The translations under genes and the position numbers were made by a program. From JAHWJR01 sp035942035 (lineage in GTDB: Bacteria > Actinomycetota > Acidimicrobiia > Acidimicrobiales > CADCSY01): a stretch of DNA of 48,378 nt. The notes under the pieces were generated by a model. It saw nothing but the letters and a program-made list of their open reading frames with translations, made no database searches and had not been told where the DNA came from. This document shows, piece after piece, positions 24,968-34,440 of this stretch; the stretch's first letter is position 1; every line of letters starts with the position of its first letter. The stretch lies in assembly GCA_035942035.1 (NCBI GenBank), contig DASZDK010000051.1:1-48378 (forward strand). Direction: 5' to 3'.

Positions 24968-26905
24968 ATGACCGTCGACAGCCCCCGCCTGCGGCTGGGG
25001 ATCGTCGGCGTGGTGACGCTGTCGCTGTTCGCCGCCCTCTTCGCCCGGCTCTGGTTCCTCCAGGTGCTCAACGCCGGCGAGTACGAGGTCGCCGCCGAAC
25101 GCAACCAGCAGCGGGTGATCCCCCTTCCCGCACCCAGGGGCCGGATCCTTGACCGCAACGGCGCCATCCTGGTCGGCAACCGGGCGTCCAACGTGGTGAC
25201 CGTCAACCGGGCGGAGCTCAACCGGCAGAGCGAGCCCGAGCGCCGAGACGTCATCGAACGCCTGGCGGTCGTGGTGGAACGGCCGGTGGCGGCGCTGACG
25301 GGCCGGCTCGGCGACCAGCGCTTCGGCCCTTTCACCCCCGTTCCGGTGGCGGAGGACGTCCCGGAGCAGGCCCTCATCGAGCTGCGGGAGCGCAGGCACG
25401 AGTTCCCGGGTGTCGACGCCGAACAGGTGGCGGTGCGCTCCTATCCCCACGGCACCCTGGCGGCCCACCTGCTGGGCTACGTGGGCCAGATCAACCCCGA
25501 GGAGCTGGAAGCCGCCCCGGACCGGTACCGGCTCGACTCTCGCCTGGGCAAGGACGGTGTCGAGCGGGCGTTCGAGGCCGATCTGGCGGGAATCGACGGC
25601 GAGGTCGTCCTGGAGGTCAACGCCAAGGGGGTGCCGGTCCGAGAGCTCGAGCGGCGCCCGCCGGTGCAGGGCAAGGACCTCGTGCTGTCCATCGACCTGG
25701 AGGTGCAACGAGCGGCGGAGGCGGCACTCGCCTCGGGCATGGCCAAGACCCAGCGCCACAAGGACCCGGTGACGGGCGCGCCGGTGATCTTCGGCGGCTC
25801 CACCGTGGTCCTCGACGTCAAGGAGGGCACGGTGGCGGCCATGGCCTCGTGGCCGACCTTCAACCCGGCGGACTTCGTGTACCAGATCACGCCGGAACAG
25901 TTCGCGGCGCTGACCGACCCCTCGCAGGGGACACCCTTCGTCAACCGGGCGGTGCTGGGCCAGTACGCCCCGGGGTCGACGTGGAAGCTGGTGACCGCCC
26001 TCGCCGGCCTGAAGGCGGGGCTCATCACGCCGGCGACGGTCATCTTCGACCCGGGCATCTACACCATCCCCGACTGCGCCCAGGGATGTCGCCGCCAGAA
26101 CGCCGGGCGGGCCGCCTACGGGGACGTCGACCTGCGCAAGGCGCTCACCGTGTCGAGTGACACCTACTTCTACGATCTGGGCGCCCGCTTCTGGCAGGAC
26201 CGCCAGCGACTGGACGACATCCCCATGCAGGACATGGCCGCCCTGCTCGGCTTCGGCGAGAAGACGGGGGTTCGTCTGCCGGTGGAAGCGGCCGGACGAC
26301 TGGCCACGCCGGCCGCCCGGGCCGAGGCCTACGCTGCCAACCCTGACCTGTTCATCACCGGCGACTGGTTCATCGGTGACAACGTCAACGTGTCCATCGG
26401 CCAGGGCGACATCGCCGTGACCCCCATCCAGTTGGCCAACGCCTACGCCACCTTCGCCTCGGGGGGCACCCGCTACCAGCCCAACCTGGCGCTGCGGGTC
26501 CAGGACCAGGACGGCACCGTGGTCCGGGAGATCGAGCCGCGGGTGGACGCCCAGGTCGAACTGCCGCCGGGCGCCTACGACCCCATCGTCGACGGGCTGC
26601 TCGGAGCCACCCGGTCGGAGGATCCCCGCGGCACGGCGTTCAACGCCTTCGCCGGCTTCCCCCACGACGCCTACCCGGTGGCCGGCAAGACCGGGACCGC
26701 CCAGACCGGCGGTGACCGCAAGGACGACGCCCTCTTCGTGGCCTTCGCCCCGGCCCACGACCCCCGCCACTCGGTCAGCGTGGTCATGGAGCGGGCCGGC
26801 TTTGGTTCGACCTGGGCCGCACCGGTCGCGCGTGCCATCCTGGCTTCCTTGTCCGGTCTGGAAGAGCCTCCTGAGGTCAAGCCCGTCTCCGGCAGCAGCG
26901 CATGA
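24968..26905 (+). CDS. mrdA: Penicillin-binding protein 2 (elongasome transpeptidase)
   Basis: A 645-residue class B PBP. Seen: an N-terminal signal anchor (LGIVGVVTLSLFAALFARLWFLQVL), the pedestal/dimerisation domain with RGRILDRNG, and the transpeptidase domain with S-x-x-K Ser337-Thr-Trp-Lys340 (catalytic Ser337), SSD at 396-398 (PBP2-type variant of SxN) and KTGTAQ (Lys574). It cross-links peptidoglycan during side-wall growth and is activated by MreC and paired with the glycosyltransferase RodA. The rodA ATG overlaps its stop, giving strict coupling of the two partner enzymes. Confidence 0.95.
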   Translation: MTVDSPRLRLGIVGVVTLSLFAALFARLWFLQVLNAGEYEVAAERNQQRVIPLPAPRGRILDRNGAILVGNRASNVVTVNRAELNRQSEPERRDVIERLAVVVERPVAALTGRLGDQRFGPFTPVPVAEDVPEQALIELRERRHEFPGVDAEQVAVRSYPHGTLAAHLLGYVGQINPEELEAAPDRYRLDSRLGKDGVERAFEADLAGIDGEVVLEVNAKGVPVRELERRPPVQGKDLVLSIDLEVQRAAEAALASGMAKTQRHKDPVTGAPVIFGGSTVVLDVKEGTVAAMASWPTFNPADFVYQITPEQFAALTDPSQGTPFVNRAVLGQYAPGSTWKLVTALAGLKAGLITPATVIFDPGIYTIPDCAQGCRRQNAGRAAYGDVDLRKALTVSSDTYFYDLGARFWQDRQRLDDIPMQDMAALLGFGEKTGVRLPVEAAGRLATPAARAEAYAANPDLFITGDWFIGDNVNVSIGQGDIAVTPIQLANAYATFASGGTRYQPNLALRVQDQDGTVVREIEPRVDAQVELPPGAYDPIVDGLLGATRSEDPRGTAFNAFAGFPHDAYPVAGKTGTAQTGGDRKDDALFVAFAPAHDPRHSVSVVMERAGFGSTWAAPVARAILASLSGLEEPPEVKPVSGSSA

Positions 26906-28062
26906 TGCAGACCACCTCTGCTCCCCGGGGCATCGGTGCCGTGCTGCGGCGCGACCCTGCCGCGCCGTGGCGTCATCTCGACTGGCCGCTGCTCTGCGCC
27001 ACCTTCGCCATCGCCGGCCTCGGCTGCCTCATGGTGTTCAGCGCCACCCGGGTCGGCATGGCCGACGCTGGCCTCGACCCCTACACCTACCTGAAGCGCC
27101 AGCTGCTGTTCCTGGCGCTGGGAGCGATCGTGATGGCGGCGGTGACGGCCATCGACTACCGCAACTTCCGCGACCTCGCCCCCCTCGGGCACCTGGCGTC
27201 GCTGTCCCTGTTGGTCCTGGTCCTCACGCCGCTCGGCACCAGGGTCAACGGCGCCCAGTCGTGGTTCGCCCTCGGCGCCTTCCAGTTCCAGCCGGCCGAG
27301 TTCACCAAGCTGGCGTTGATCTGCGTGCTGGCGGCGGTGTGCGCATCGGCCCGGGGCCACCTCAACCGCCATCGGTTGGGGGTGTGCCTCGCCCTGGTCG
27401 GTCTGCCTGCAGCACTCATCCTCCTGCAGCCCGACATGGGCAGCATGCTGGTCCTGGTGGCCATCTTCCTCGCCGTGGTGGTGGTCGCCGGGGCCCGGGC
27501 CCGCGAGCTGGCCGCCCTCGCCGCCGTCGGGATCATCGCCGTGGTCGCCCTGTTCCAGCTGGACATGGTCGACGCCTACCAGCGGGACCGGCTCACCGAG
27601 TTCGCCAGGGACGGCAGGGGCGCGAACAGCGGCGCCGGCTTCCAGGCCAGCCAGGCCAAGACCGCCATCGGCGCCGGCGGCCTGTTCGGTGCCGGCCTCT
27701 ATGACGGCACCCAGACCAAGCTGGGGTTCGTGCCCGAGCAGCAGACCGACTTCATCTTCACCGTCGTCGGGGAGGAGCTCGGGTTCGTGGGCTCGGCCAC
27801 GCTGCTCGCCCTCTACGCCGTCGTCACCTGGCGGGTGTGGCGGGCCGCCCAGGTGGCGCGGGACCTGTTCGGGACCCTCGTGTGCGTCGGTGTGCTCGGC
27901 ATGCTCGTGTTCCAGGTGTTCGAGAACCTGGGCATGAGCATGGGCATCATGCCCATCACCGGGTTGCCGCTCCCGCTGCTCTCGTACGGCGGCTCTTCGC
28001 TGCTGACCAGCCTGGCCGCCATCGGACTGGTGCTCAACGTCCACATGCGGCGTTTCAGCTAG
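26902..28062 (+). CDS. rodA: SEDS peptidoglycan glycosyltransferase RodA
   Basis: A 386-residue polytopic membrane protein of the SEDS family with about ten helices. Seen: the G-A-Q-S-W motif (VNGAQSWFALGAFQFQPAEFTKLALI), QPDMGSMLVLVAIFLAVV, the long extracellular loop with ALFQLDMVDAYQRDRL..., the catalytic-region FVPEQQTDFIFTVVGEELGFVG, and LPLPLLSYGGSSLL near the C-terminus. RodA polymerises lipid II for PBP2. ATG 26902 overlaps the PBP2 stop. Ends 4 nt before a convergent gene. Confidence 0.95.
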   Translation: MMQTTSAPRGIGAVLRRDPAAPWRHLDWPLLCATFAIAGLGCLMVFSATRVGMADAGLDPYTYLKRQLLFLALGAIVMAAVTAIDYRNFRDLAPLGHLASLSLLVLVLTPLGTRVNGAQSWFALGAFQFQPAEFTKLALICVLAAVCASARGHLNRHRLGVCLALVGLPAALILLQPDMGSMLVLVAIFLAVVVVAGARARELAALAAVGIIAVVALFQLDMVDAYQRDRLTEFARDGRGANSGAGFQASQAKTAIGAGGLFGAGLYDGTQTKLGFVPEQQTDFIFTVVGEELGFVGSATLLALYAVVTWRVWRAAQVARDLFGTLVCVGVLGMLVFQVFENLGMSMGIMPITGLPLPLLSYGGSSLLTSLAAIGLVLNVHMRRFS

Positions 28063-28066
28063 CTCG

Positions 28067-29599
28067 TCACTCGCTCCCCTCGTGCTCTTCGGGAGGCGGA
28101 AGTGGGCGGCACGCCCACTCCAGGGCACCCAGCTGGACCACGAGCTGGTCGATCATGTCAATGGCGCCGGCCAGCCCCCGCTCCAGTGCCTCGGTGCGGG
28201 CGGTTGAGCGCTCCACGTCGGCCAGGCGTCGGGGGACGCCGTCGACCGCAGTCGCCACCACCTCGACCTGGGACCCGAGGGCGTCGAGGTCGGCAACGAT
28301 CGAGCGGGAGCGATGGTGGACCGGCCCCCCGCCGAAGGCCGCCCGCTCGAGTGCGTCGACCCGGTGCGGCAGCGCCTCCACCGCGTCGGCCCGCTGGCCG
28401 AGCTGCTCCACCCGGGTGTGCACGGCGTCGAGCGCTTCGGCGGTTACGGGGTCGTCGGCCCGCTCCAGCGCCTCCACCCGCCCGGGGAGCGCACCCAGGC
28501 GGACGACAACGGCGCTCAGGTCCTCGAGCCCCTGGCCGAGGTCGGCCACGGCTTTCTCCAGCCCACCCACCCGCTGGTCGAGGGCGTCGATGGCTTCGCC
28601 CGCCGTGCGCTCCAAAGCCTCGATGGCCTCGCCCGCCGTCCGCTCGAGGGCCTCGACCCGGTCCGGTAGCCCCCGCAGCCGCTGGATGTCGTCCCAGACC
28701 CGGTCCATGCCCCGGCCGAGCTGGTCCACGGTCTTCTCGACGGCAGTCGTGCGATCGAGTGACCGCTCCAAGGCGGCCACGCGCTCGGGGACGGCCGACA
28801 GCCGGTCGGCTTCGGCCGAGAGCCGGTCGAGGCCCCGGCCCAGTTCGGTCAGGGCTTCCTGCACGGCGGTGGTGCCGTCGGCCACCCACTCGAGGGCGCC
28901 CACCCGCTCGGGAAGGTGGCCAAGGGCGGTGACCGACCCCGCCAGCTCGTCGAGGCGCTCGATGGTGCGGCCCCGGTGCTGATCGAGCTCGTCCACGGTC
29001 CGCTGCGCCAGCTCCTCGAGCGACCGGAGCTCGACGCCCGTGTGGGCGGTGGCGGTGTGCGGGGCGGCGGTCACGGAGCGCTGCTCCAGCACCTCGACCC
29101 GCCGGCCAAGGGCATCCAGATCTGCCAGGCGGGCGGTCAGGTGCTCCAACTGCGTGGCAATGGCGGCCATGGCCTCGGTGTCAGCCCCGGTGCCGGCGCC
29201 GGCGCCGAGCCCCGCACCGGCGTCCTCCAGGGCCGCCATCCGGGCCGGGACCGTCTCCAGCGCCTCCACCCGTTCGAACAGGTGGGCCAGCACCACGCTC
29301 ACGCCCGTGCCGTTGACCAGGTCGCTGGCCATGTCGCCAGATGAGGCTGGCAGGTCGCCGGCCGCCGGGGGCTCCCCGTCCGGGTGGTCGGCCGCCGGCG
29401 GGGTGTCCGGGTGGTCCGAGCCCGCGGGGCCCCTCGCCACGACGTGGCGGGGCCCGCTGTCCCACACGTCGGCGCAGCCCCCGAACCGGCCGGTGCAGAC
29501 GGTGCCGCACCGCTCGCACGAGCACGACGACGGCCCGGCGGTCATGGGATGGTCACATCCCTCGGCGATCTGCGGACCGAACTCGTGGCACCACCCCAT
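28067..29599 (-). CDS. Cys-rich N-terminus plus long coiled-coil protein of unknown function
   Basis: A 510-residue acidic protein. The N-terminus has a cluster able to bind metal (CDHP ... CSCERCGTVCTGRFGGCADVW). A Pro/Gly/Asp-rich linker follows (about 55-90). The rest is helical with a recurring unit of the form L-(P)-x-R-V-x-A-L-E-R about every 35 residues, consistent with a segmented coiled coil. Ala/Glu/Leu/Asp dominate and there is no membrane segment. No family recognised. Starts: ATG 29599 or the internal ATG 29545 (MTAGPSSCSCERC), the latter placing the Cys cluster right at the N-terminus. Convergent with rodA (4-nt gap) and divergent from the radical-SAM gene. A structural or scaffolding role is only inferred. 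Confidence 0.6.
   Translation of the reverse strand: MGWCHEFGPQIAEGCDHPMTAGPSSCSCERCGTVCTGRFGGCADVWDSGPRHVVARGPAGSDHPDTPPAADHPDGEPPAAGDLPASSGDMASDLVNGTGVSVVLAHLFERVEALETVPARMAALEDAGAGLGAGAGTGADTEAMAAIATQLEHLTARLADLDALGRRVEVLEQRSVTAAPHTATAHTGVELRSLEELAQRTVDELDQHRGRTIERLDELAGSVTALGHLPERVGALEWVADGTTAVQEALTELGRGLDRLSAEADRLSAVPERVAALERSLDRTTAVEKTVDQLGRGMDRVWDDIQRLRGLPDRVEALERTAGEAIEALERTAGEAIDALDQRVGGLEKAVADLGQGLEDLSAVVVRLGALPGRVEALERADDPVTAEALDAVHTRVEQLGQRADAVEALPHRVDALERAAFGGGPVHHRSRSIVADLDALGSQVEVVATAVDGVPRRLADVERSTARTEALERGLAGAIDMIDQLVVQLGALEWACRPLPPPEEHEGSE
28587..28652 (-). repeat. Tandem 33-bp duplication inside the coiled-coil gene
   Basis: Two adjacent 33-bp units (28587-28619 and 28620-28652), differing at only a few positions, encode consecutive copies of an 11-residue segment containing ALERTAGEAI. 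The near-identity at DNA level suggests recent slippage or unequal crossing-over that preserves the hendecad register. Confidence 0.7.
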
Positions 29600-29694
29600 G
29601 CCCGGATGCTATCGATGGCGCCCGGTCTCCGACGGGCCGAGCCCGCCCCGGGAGCGGCCGGCGCCAATCCCGAAGCCGTCGAGGGCGCCTCCGG

Positions 29695-29700
29695 TAGCAT
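29695..29700 (+). promoter_or_regulatory. -10 hexamer upstream of the radical-SAM pair
   Basis: TAGCAT is followed by 10 nt and ATG 29711, predicting a leader of only a few bases. Confidence 0.35.
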
Positions 29701-29710
29701 CGGATGGAAG

Positions 29711-31651
29711 ATGTCCTCTCTGTGGCCCCAGCTCGAGCCCTTGTTGGCCAAGGTGCAGAAGCCGGCTCGCTACATCGGCTGCGAGGACGGCGCCCAGGTG
29801 CCGGACTTCACGCCGAGCAAGGTGGCGTGGCTGCTCACCTACCCCGACACCTACGAGATCGGGCTGCCCAACCAGGGCCTGCAGATCCTCTACGAGATCC
29901 TGAACGAGCGCGACGACGCCGTGGCCGAGCGCGCGTACGCCCCCTGGACCGATCTCGAGGGCCTGCTGCGGGCCCGGGGCCTGCCGTTGTTCTCGGTGGA
30001 CACCCACCGGCCGGCGGACGAGTTCGACGTGCTGGCGTTCAACCTGTCGGCTGAGCTGATCTACACCAACGTCCTCAACTGCATCGATCTGGCGGGCGTG
30101 CCCGTCCGGGGTGCCGATCGGGGACCGGAACACCCGCTGATCGCCGCCGGGGGCCACTGCACCTACAACCCCGAACCCCTCGCCGACTTCGTCGACCTGT
30201 TCGTGCTGGGCGACGGTGAAGAGGTGGTGTCGGAGATCACCGAGGTCCTGCGGGAGTGGAAGGCCGGCGGCCGCACGCCCGGTTCGCGGGAGCGGGTCCT
30301 GCGCCACCTCGCCACCGTGCCGGGCGTCTACGTGCCCTCCATGTACGAGGTCGCCTACGACGGTGACCGCCTGGTCGCCGTCACCCCCCGGTACCCCGAG
30401 GTCCCCGATCGGGTGGAGAAGCGGACCATCGCCGACCTCGGGGAGTGGCCCTATCCCAAGCGCCAACTCGTCCCCCTGACCGAGGTCGTCCACGACCGCT
30501 TGAACGTCGAGGTGTTCCGGGGCTGCACGCGGGGCTGTCGCTTCTGCCAGGCCGGCATGATCACCCGACCGGTGCGGGAGCGGCCCGGGGACCAGGTGCG
30601 CCGGATGGTCGACGAGGGACTGCGCCGGACCGGCTACGACGAGGTGGCGCTGACGTCGTTGTCCACCGCCGACTTCAGCGGCATCGAGCGGGTGGTCGCC
30701 GACACGGTGAACGATCCGGGCAACTGCGGCCAGGTGTCGGTCTCCCTGCCGTCGCTGCGGGTCGACGCCTTCACCGTGGGCATCGCCGCCGAGATCCAGC
30801 GGGCCCGCCGCACCGGGCTCACCTTCGCCCCCGAGGCCGGCACCTGGCGGCTGCGCCAGGTGATCAACAAGCTGATCCGGGAGGAGGACCTCTACGGCGC
30901 GGTCGAGTCGGCCTATTCCCAGGGTTGGCGGCGCATGAAGCTGTACTTCATGACCGGGCTCCCCACGGAGACCGACGACGACACGCTGGGGATCGCCGAG
31001 CTGGCCCGCAACTGCGCCCGGATCGGTTCGCAGCACACCCGGGGCGCCTCGGTGACGGTCTCGGTGGGCGGCTTCGTCCCCAAGCCCTTCACCCCCTTCC
31101 AGTGGTTCGGGCAGAACACCGCCCAGGAGCTCCAGCGGAAGATGTGGCTGCTGCGCGACGCCCTCCGCCGCGAACGGGGGGTGCAGTTCAAGTGGCACGA
31201 CCCCAAGGCCACGCTGGTGGAGGGCATCGCCAGCCGCGGCGACCGCCGCCTGGGGCCGGTCATCGAGCAGGTGTGGCGCAACGGCGGCGTGTTCCAGGAG
31301 TGGTCGGAGCACTTCGACCTCGGCCTGTGGGAGGACGCCATGGCCGCCTCCGGCCTCGACATCGACCAGGTCGTCTACCGCCACCGTCACCGCGACGAGG
31401 TCTTGCCCTGGGACCACATCTCCGCCGGCCTGCACAAGGACTTCCTGTGGCAGGACTGGCGCGACGCACTCGACGAGGTGGGCCTGGAGGACTGCCGCTG
31501 GACCCCGTGCTACGACTGCGGTGCCTGCACCGGCTACAGCATCGAGCACGTGGTGGCCTCTGCCACCCCGCCGGCGGGAGGCAGCCAGGGCACCGGTCAG
31601 GACCTTGGCGCCGGCGCCACCGTGCCCGTTCGCCTCCTCTCCAAGTCATGA
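29711..31651 (+). CDS. TIGR03960-family B12-binding-like radical SAM protein
   Basis: A 646-residue radical SAM enzyme. Seen: the family N-terminus LEPLLAKVQKPARYIG, a B12-binding-like Rossmann region (YPDTYEIGLPNQGLQILYEILN), the [4Fe-4S]-SAM motif Cys272-x3-Cys276-x2-Cys279 (CTRGCRFCQAG), the following strands (VSVSLPSLRVDAF, FAPEAGTWRLRQVINK, KLYFMTGLPTETDDD) and a C-terminal cysteine pair set (PCYDCGACTG) that may bind a second cluster. The substrate of this family is not established. It is almost always found with the TIGR03936 protein, as here, near RNase E/G and ribosomal protein genes. Stop and next ATG overlap by 4 nt. Confidence 0.92.
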   Translation: MSSLWPQLEPLLAKVQKPARYIGCEDGAQVPDFTPSKVAWLLTYPDTYEIGLPNQGLQILYEILNERDDAVAERAYAPWTDLEGLLRARGLPLFSVDTHRPADEFDVLAFNLSAELIYTNVLNCIDLAGVPVRGADRGPEHPLIAAGGHCTYNPEPLADFVDLFVLGDGEEVVSEITEVLREWKAGGRTPGSRERVLRHLATVPGVYVPSMYEVAYDGDRLVAVTPRYPEVPDRVEKRTIADLGEWPYPKRQLVPLTEVVHDRLNVEVFRGCTRGCRFCQAGMITRPVRERPGDQVRRMVDEGLRRTGYDEVALTSLSTADFSGIERVVADTVNDPGNCGQVSVSLPSLRVDAFTVGIAAEIQRARRTGLTFAPEAGTWRLRQVINKLIREEDLYGAVESAYSQGWRRMKLYFMTGLPTETDDDTLGIAELARNCARIGSQHTRGASVTVSVGGFVPKPFTPFQWFGQNTAQELQRKMWLLRDALRRERGVQFKWHDPKATLVEGIASRGDRRLGPVIEQVWRNGGVFQEWSEHFDLGLWEDAMAASGLDIDQVVYRHRHRDEVLPWDHISAGLHKDFLWQDWRDALDEVGLEDCRWTPCYDCGACTGYSIEHVVASATPPAGGSQGTGQDLGAGATVPVRLLSKS

Positions 31652-32595
31652 ACGGAGGGGCTGGCAACGCTGCGGAGTCCGCCAGGCGGAGCAGCGACGC
31701 TCGCCGGTCCAGCTCCGTGCCAACGAGCGCCGGCGACGGCTCCGCCGGAGCTGGCGCGAAGCGATATCGCCTGCGGTTCGCCAAGCTGGGCAAGGTCCGC
31801 TTCACCAGCCACCGCGACGTGGCCCGGATGTGGGAGCGGGCGCTGCGCCGGGCCCGGCTGCCGGTGGCCTACACCCAGGGCTTCTCGCCCCGCCCCAAGC
31901 TCTCCTTCGGCCTGGCTCTGCCCACCGGCCACGAGTCGCTGGCTGAGTACGTCGACGTGGAGCTGGCCGAGGGCGCCAGTGACGCCCCCGAGCCGGCCGA
32001 GCTGCCCTCCCGGCTGTCTCCCGAGCTCCCCGTCGGCGTCGACGTCCTCGTCGCCGCTCCGGTCGAGCCCGGCGGTGACTCCCTGCAACAGATCGTCCGT
32101 AGCTGCAGCTGGCGCATCGAGGTCCCCGACCTCGTGCCCGAGGCTGCCCGTTCGCTCGTCGACGCCGCCCTGGCCGCCGACGAGATCGTCGTCACCCGTC
32201 AACGCAAGGGCCGGGACGTCACCGACGACCTCCGGCCGGCCGTCCTGTCCGTCGCCGTGGTGGGCCCCACGCCCACCGGCGTCGAGCTGGACGCCGAGCT
32301 CGCCGTCCACCCCCGCAGCGTGCGCCCCGGCGAGCTGCTGAGGGCGCTCGCTCCCGACCTCTCCGAGGGTCGGGTCATCAGGACGGCCCAGTGGACCTGG
32401 CGCGATGGCGCGCGGGTCGAGCCGCTCACCGCAGCGGTCGACCTCGACGCGACACGCCACCCGCACGCCTCGCCGTGCGTCATCAGAAGGGACTCCCCCG
32501 ATGCCCGAACCGGACGGACCGAGCACGCGGTCCTCGACCGACGCCAACCCCGAACGCCCCTCTCCTCCGGCGCCCGAGCGCCCGGCGCCGGCTGA
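31648..32595 (+). CDS. TIGR03936-family radical-SAM-linked protein (DUF2344)
   Basis: A 315-residue partner of the preceding radical SAM enzyme. After a Ser/Ala/Gly-rich N-terminus (1-35), the conserved domain starts at YRLRFAKLGKVRFTSHRDVARMWERALRRARLPVAYTQGFSPRPKLSFGLALPTGHES, the hallmark of DUF2344, and continues through an RNA-binding-like alpha/beta region to ELLRALAPDLSEGRVIRTAQW. In some bacteria the two are fused. The last about 30 codons (DLDATRHPHASP onward) overlap the start of the RNase E/G gene by 95 nt in another frame and are poorly conserved in character. Confidence 0.88.
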   Translation: MNGGAGNAAESARRSSDARRSSSVPTSAGDGSAGAGAKRYRLRFAKLGKVRFTSHRDVARMWERALRRARLPVAYTQGFSPRPKLSFGLALPTGHESLAEYVDVELAEGASDAPEPAELPSRLSPELPVGVDVLVAAPVEPGGDSLQQIVRSCSWRIEVPDLVPEAARSLVDAALAADEIVVTRQRKGRDVTDDLRPAVLSVAVVGPTPTGVELDAELAVHPRSVRPGELLRALAPDLSEGRVIRTAQWTWRDGARVEPLTAAVDLDATRHPHASPCVIRRDSPDARTGRTEHAVLDRRQPRTPLSSGARAPGAG

Positions 32596-34318
32596 CGCCT
32601 CTGCCCATGGCGGCGACGGCACCGGCGGTCGTCGCCGGCGAGGGTCGCGGGGCGGCCGCAACCGCAACCGCTCAGGCCGGGGCGGCGCCGACCAAGGCCG
32701 GGACGAGGAGGCCGGCGCCGATCTCCCCGACGAGCTGCCTGAGCGGCTGAGGGAGAACATGCCGTCGGCGGCGGCCGCCGAGAAGGCGCTGGTGCCGCAC
32801 AAGCCGAAGATCGGTGATACCCGTCCGGCGCCGCCCCCGGCGGCCGAGGGGTCCCGTCCCGGTACCGGGTCGGGCGGCTCGGCGGACGGCGCACCGGGTG
32901 GAGCCGGCGAGGGTGAGACCCGCCGGCGTCGCCGTCGCCGGGGCCGGGGCGGCGGCGGGGAAGCGCCGGCCGATGTCGCCGACACCGCGCTCGCCGCCGA
33001 CGCCGTGGAGCGCCGCCGGGGCCGTCAGCGCAACGGCCGGCCGGTGGGCCGCTATCTCATGTGTGTCCACGTCGGCGACGGGACGACCCAGATCGCCGTC
33101 CTCGAGGGCAGGATGCTCATCGAGCACTACGTGGCCCGGGAGGACGACTCGCAGATCCACGGGAACGTCTACCTCGGCCGGGTCCAGAACGTGTTGCCCG
33201 GAATGGAGGCGGCCTTCCTGGACATCGGCACGCCCAAGAACGCGGTGCTCTACCGGGGGGACGTGCAATACGACGCCGAGGACGTGGAGGAGGGAGGGCC
33301 CGCTCGGATCGAAGACATCCTCCGGGCCCGCCAGTCGCTGATCTGCCAGGTCACCAAGAACCCCATCGGGCACAAGGGGGCCCGGCTCACCCAGGAGGTC
33401 TCCCTGCCGGGGCGATTCGTGGTCCTCATCCCCAACTCCTCGACCTACGGGATCTCCAAGCGGTTGCCCGACGACCAGCGCAAGCGCCTCCGTGCGGTAC
33501 TCGACCAGGTGAAGCCCGAGAACCACGGGCTCATCGTGCGCACCGCGGCGGCGGAGGCCACCACCGGGGAGCTGCAGCGCGACGTGGGCAACCTGGTGCG
33601 GAGGTGGGAGCAGATCGAGGCCCTCGCCCGCCGCTCGCAGGCGCCGGCTCTGCTGTACCGGGAGCCCACCATGGCCGTCCGGGTCATCCGTGAGGAGTTC
33701 AACCCCTCCTACCGCGGCGTCGTCATCGACGACCGTCCCATGTACGAGGAGGTGCGCGACTACGTGGGCTCCATCGCTCCCGAGTTGAGCGAGCGGGTCG
33801 AGTTCTACGATCCCGACAGCGAGCCTCTGCCCCTCCTCGAGCGCCACCACGTGGCCGAGCAGCTCCACAAGGCGCTCGACCGCAAGGTGTGGCTGCCATC
33901 GGGGGGTTCCCTCATCATCGAGCGGACCGAGGCGCTCACCGTCATCGACGTGAACACCGGGCGCAACGTGGGCCGGTCGAGCCTGGAGGAGACGGTCTAC
34001 CGCAACAACCTCGAGGCCGCCGAGGAGATCGCCCACCAGCTCCGCCTGCGCGACATCGGCGGCATCATCGTCATCGACTTCATCGACATGGAGCTCAAGC
34101 GCAACCGCGACGACCTCATGAGGGTGTTCCGCGATGCCTTGGCTCGCGACAAGACCCGCACGCAGGTGTTCGAGGTCTCCGAGCTGGGCTTGGTCCAGAT
34201 GACCCGCAAGCGCATCGGCGAGGGCCTGCTCGAGTCGATGTCGTCGGTGTGCCCCACCTGTGACGGGCGCGGGGTCCTCCTCGACAGCCGTGCCCAGGAA
34301 GCCGAGGAGCGGGGGTAG
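32501..34318 (+). CDS. rng: Ribonuclease E/G
   Basis: A 605-residue endoribonuclease. The first about 180 residues are low-complexity (Pro/Gly/Arg/Ala, with RRRRGSRGGRNRNRSGRGG-type basic patches) and probably disordered, as in actinobacterial RNase E. Then come the S1/5'-sensor region (GNVYLGRVQNVLPGMEAAFLDIG), the RNase H-like fold and the catalytic DNase I-like domain with Asp483 in VIDVNTG and Asp526 in VIDFIDM, and the zinc-link CPTC (584-587) that joins protomers. It processes rRNA and tRNA and turns over mRNA. ATG 32501 is chosen as the start nearest to AGAAGGGA, inside the 3' end of the previous gene. An extended catalytic tail is lacking, so it is nearer to RNase G in the C-terminus. 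Confidence 0.93.
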   Translation: MPEPDGPSTRSSTDANPERPSPPAPERPAPADASAHGGDGTGGRRRRGSRGGRNRNRSGRGGADQGRDEEAGADLPDELPERLRENMPSAAAAEKALVPHKPKIGDTRPAPPPAAEGSRPGTGSGGSADGAPGGAGEGETRRRRRRRGRGGGGEAPADVADTALAADAVERRRGRQRNGRPVGRYLMCVHVGDGTTQIAVLEGRMLIEHYVAREDDSQIHGNVYLGRVQNVLPGMEAAFLDIGTPKNAVLYRGDVQYDAEDVEEGGPARIEDILRARQSLICQVTKNPIGHKGARLTQEVSLPGRFVVLIPNSSTYGISKRLPDDQRKRLRAVLDQVKPENHGLIVRTAAAEATTGELQRDVGNLVRRWEQIEALARRSQAPALLYREPTMAVRVIREEFNPSYRGVVIDDRPMYEEVRDYVGSIAPELSERVEFYDPDSEPLPLLERHHVAEQLHKALDRKVWLPSGGSLIIERTEALTVIDVNTGRNVGRSSLEETVYRNNLEAAEEIAHQLRLRDIGGIIVIDFIDMELKRNRDDLMRVFRDALARDKTRTQVFEVSELGLVQMTRKRIGEGLLESMSSVCPTCDGRGVLLDSRAQEAEERG

Positions 34319-34440
34319 GCCGGGGCGTCAGCCGGCGTGCTCGTCCGGAACCCGCACCCGCACCCGCACCCGGTGCCGGCTTGGCCTCCGTCGGAGCCGA
34401 GGGCCAGCGCCACCAGGTGCCGCGCCACGTGCTCGGGGTG
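34319..34440. other. Non-coding gap with a short C-rich tandem repeat
   Basis: Between rng and the CHRD gene there is no credible ORF. Positions 34351-34371 hold just over three copies of the hexamer CCCGCA. Most of the remainder is unstructured GC-rich sequence leading into the hairpin at 34441. Confidence 0.4.

Noticed and set aside
29609..31549. A 646-codon minus-strand frame opposite the radical SAM gene
   Set aside because: The plus strand has the CxxxCxxC motif and full family architecture; the antisense product has no features.
34351..34371. CCCGCA hexamer run as a possible CRISPR or satellite
   Set aside because: Just over three short units with no spacers; simple slippage product.
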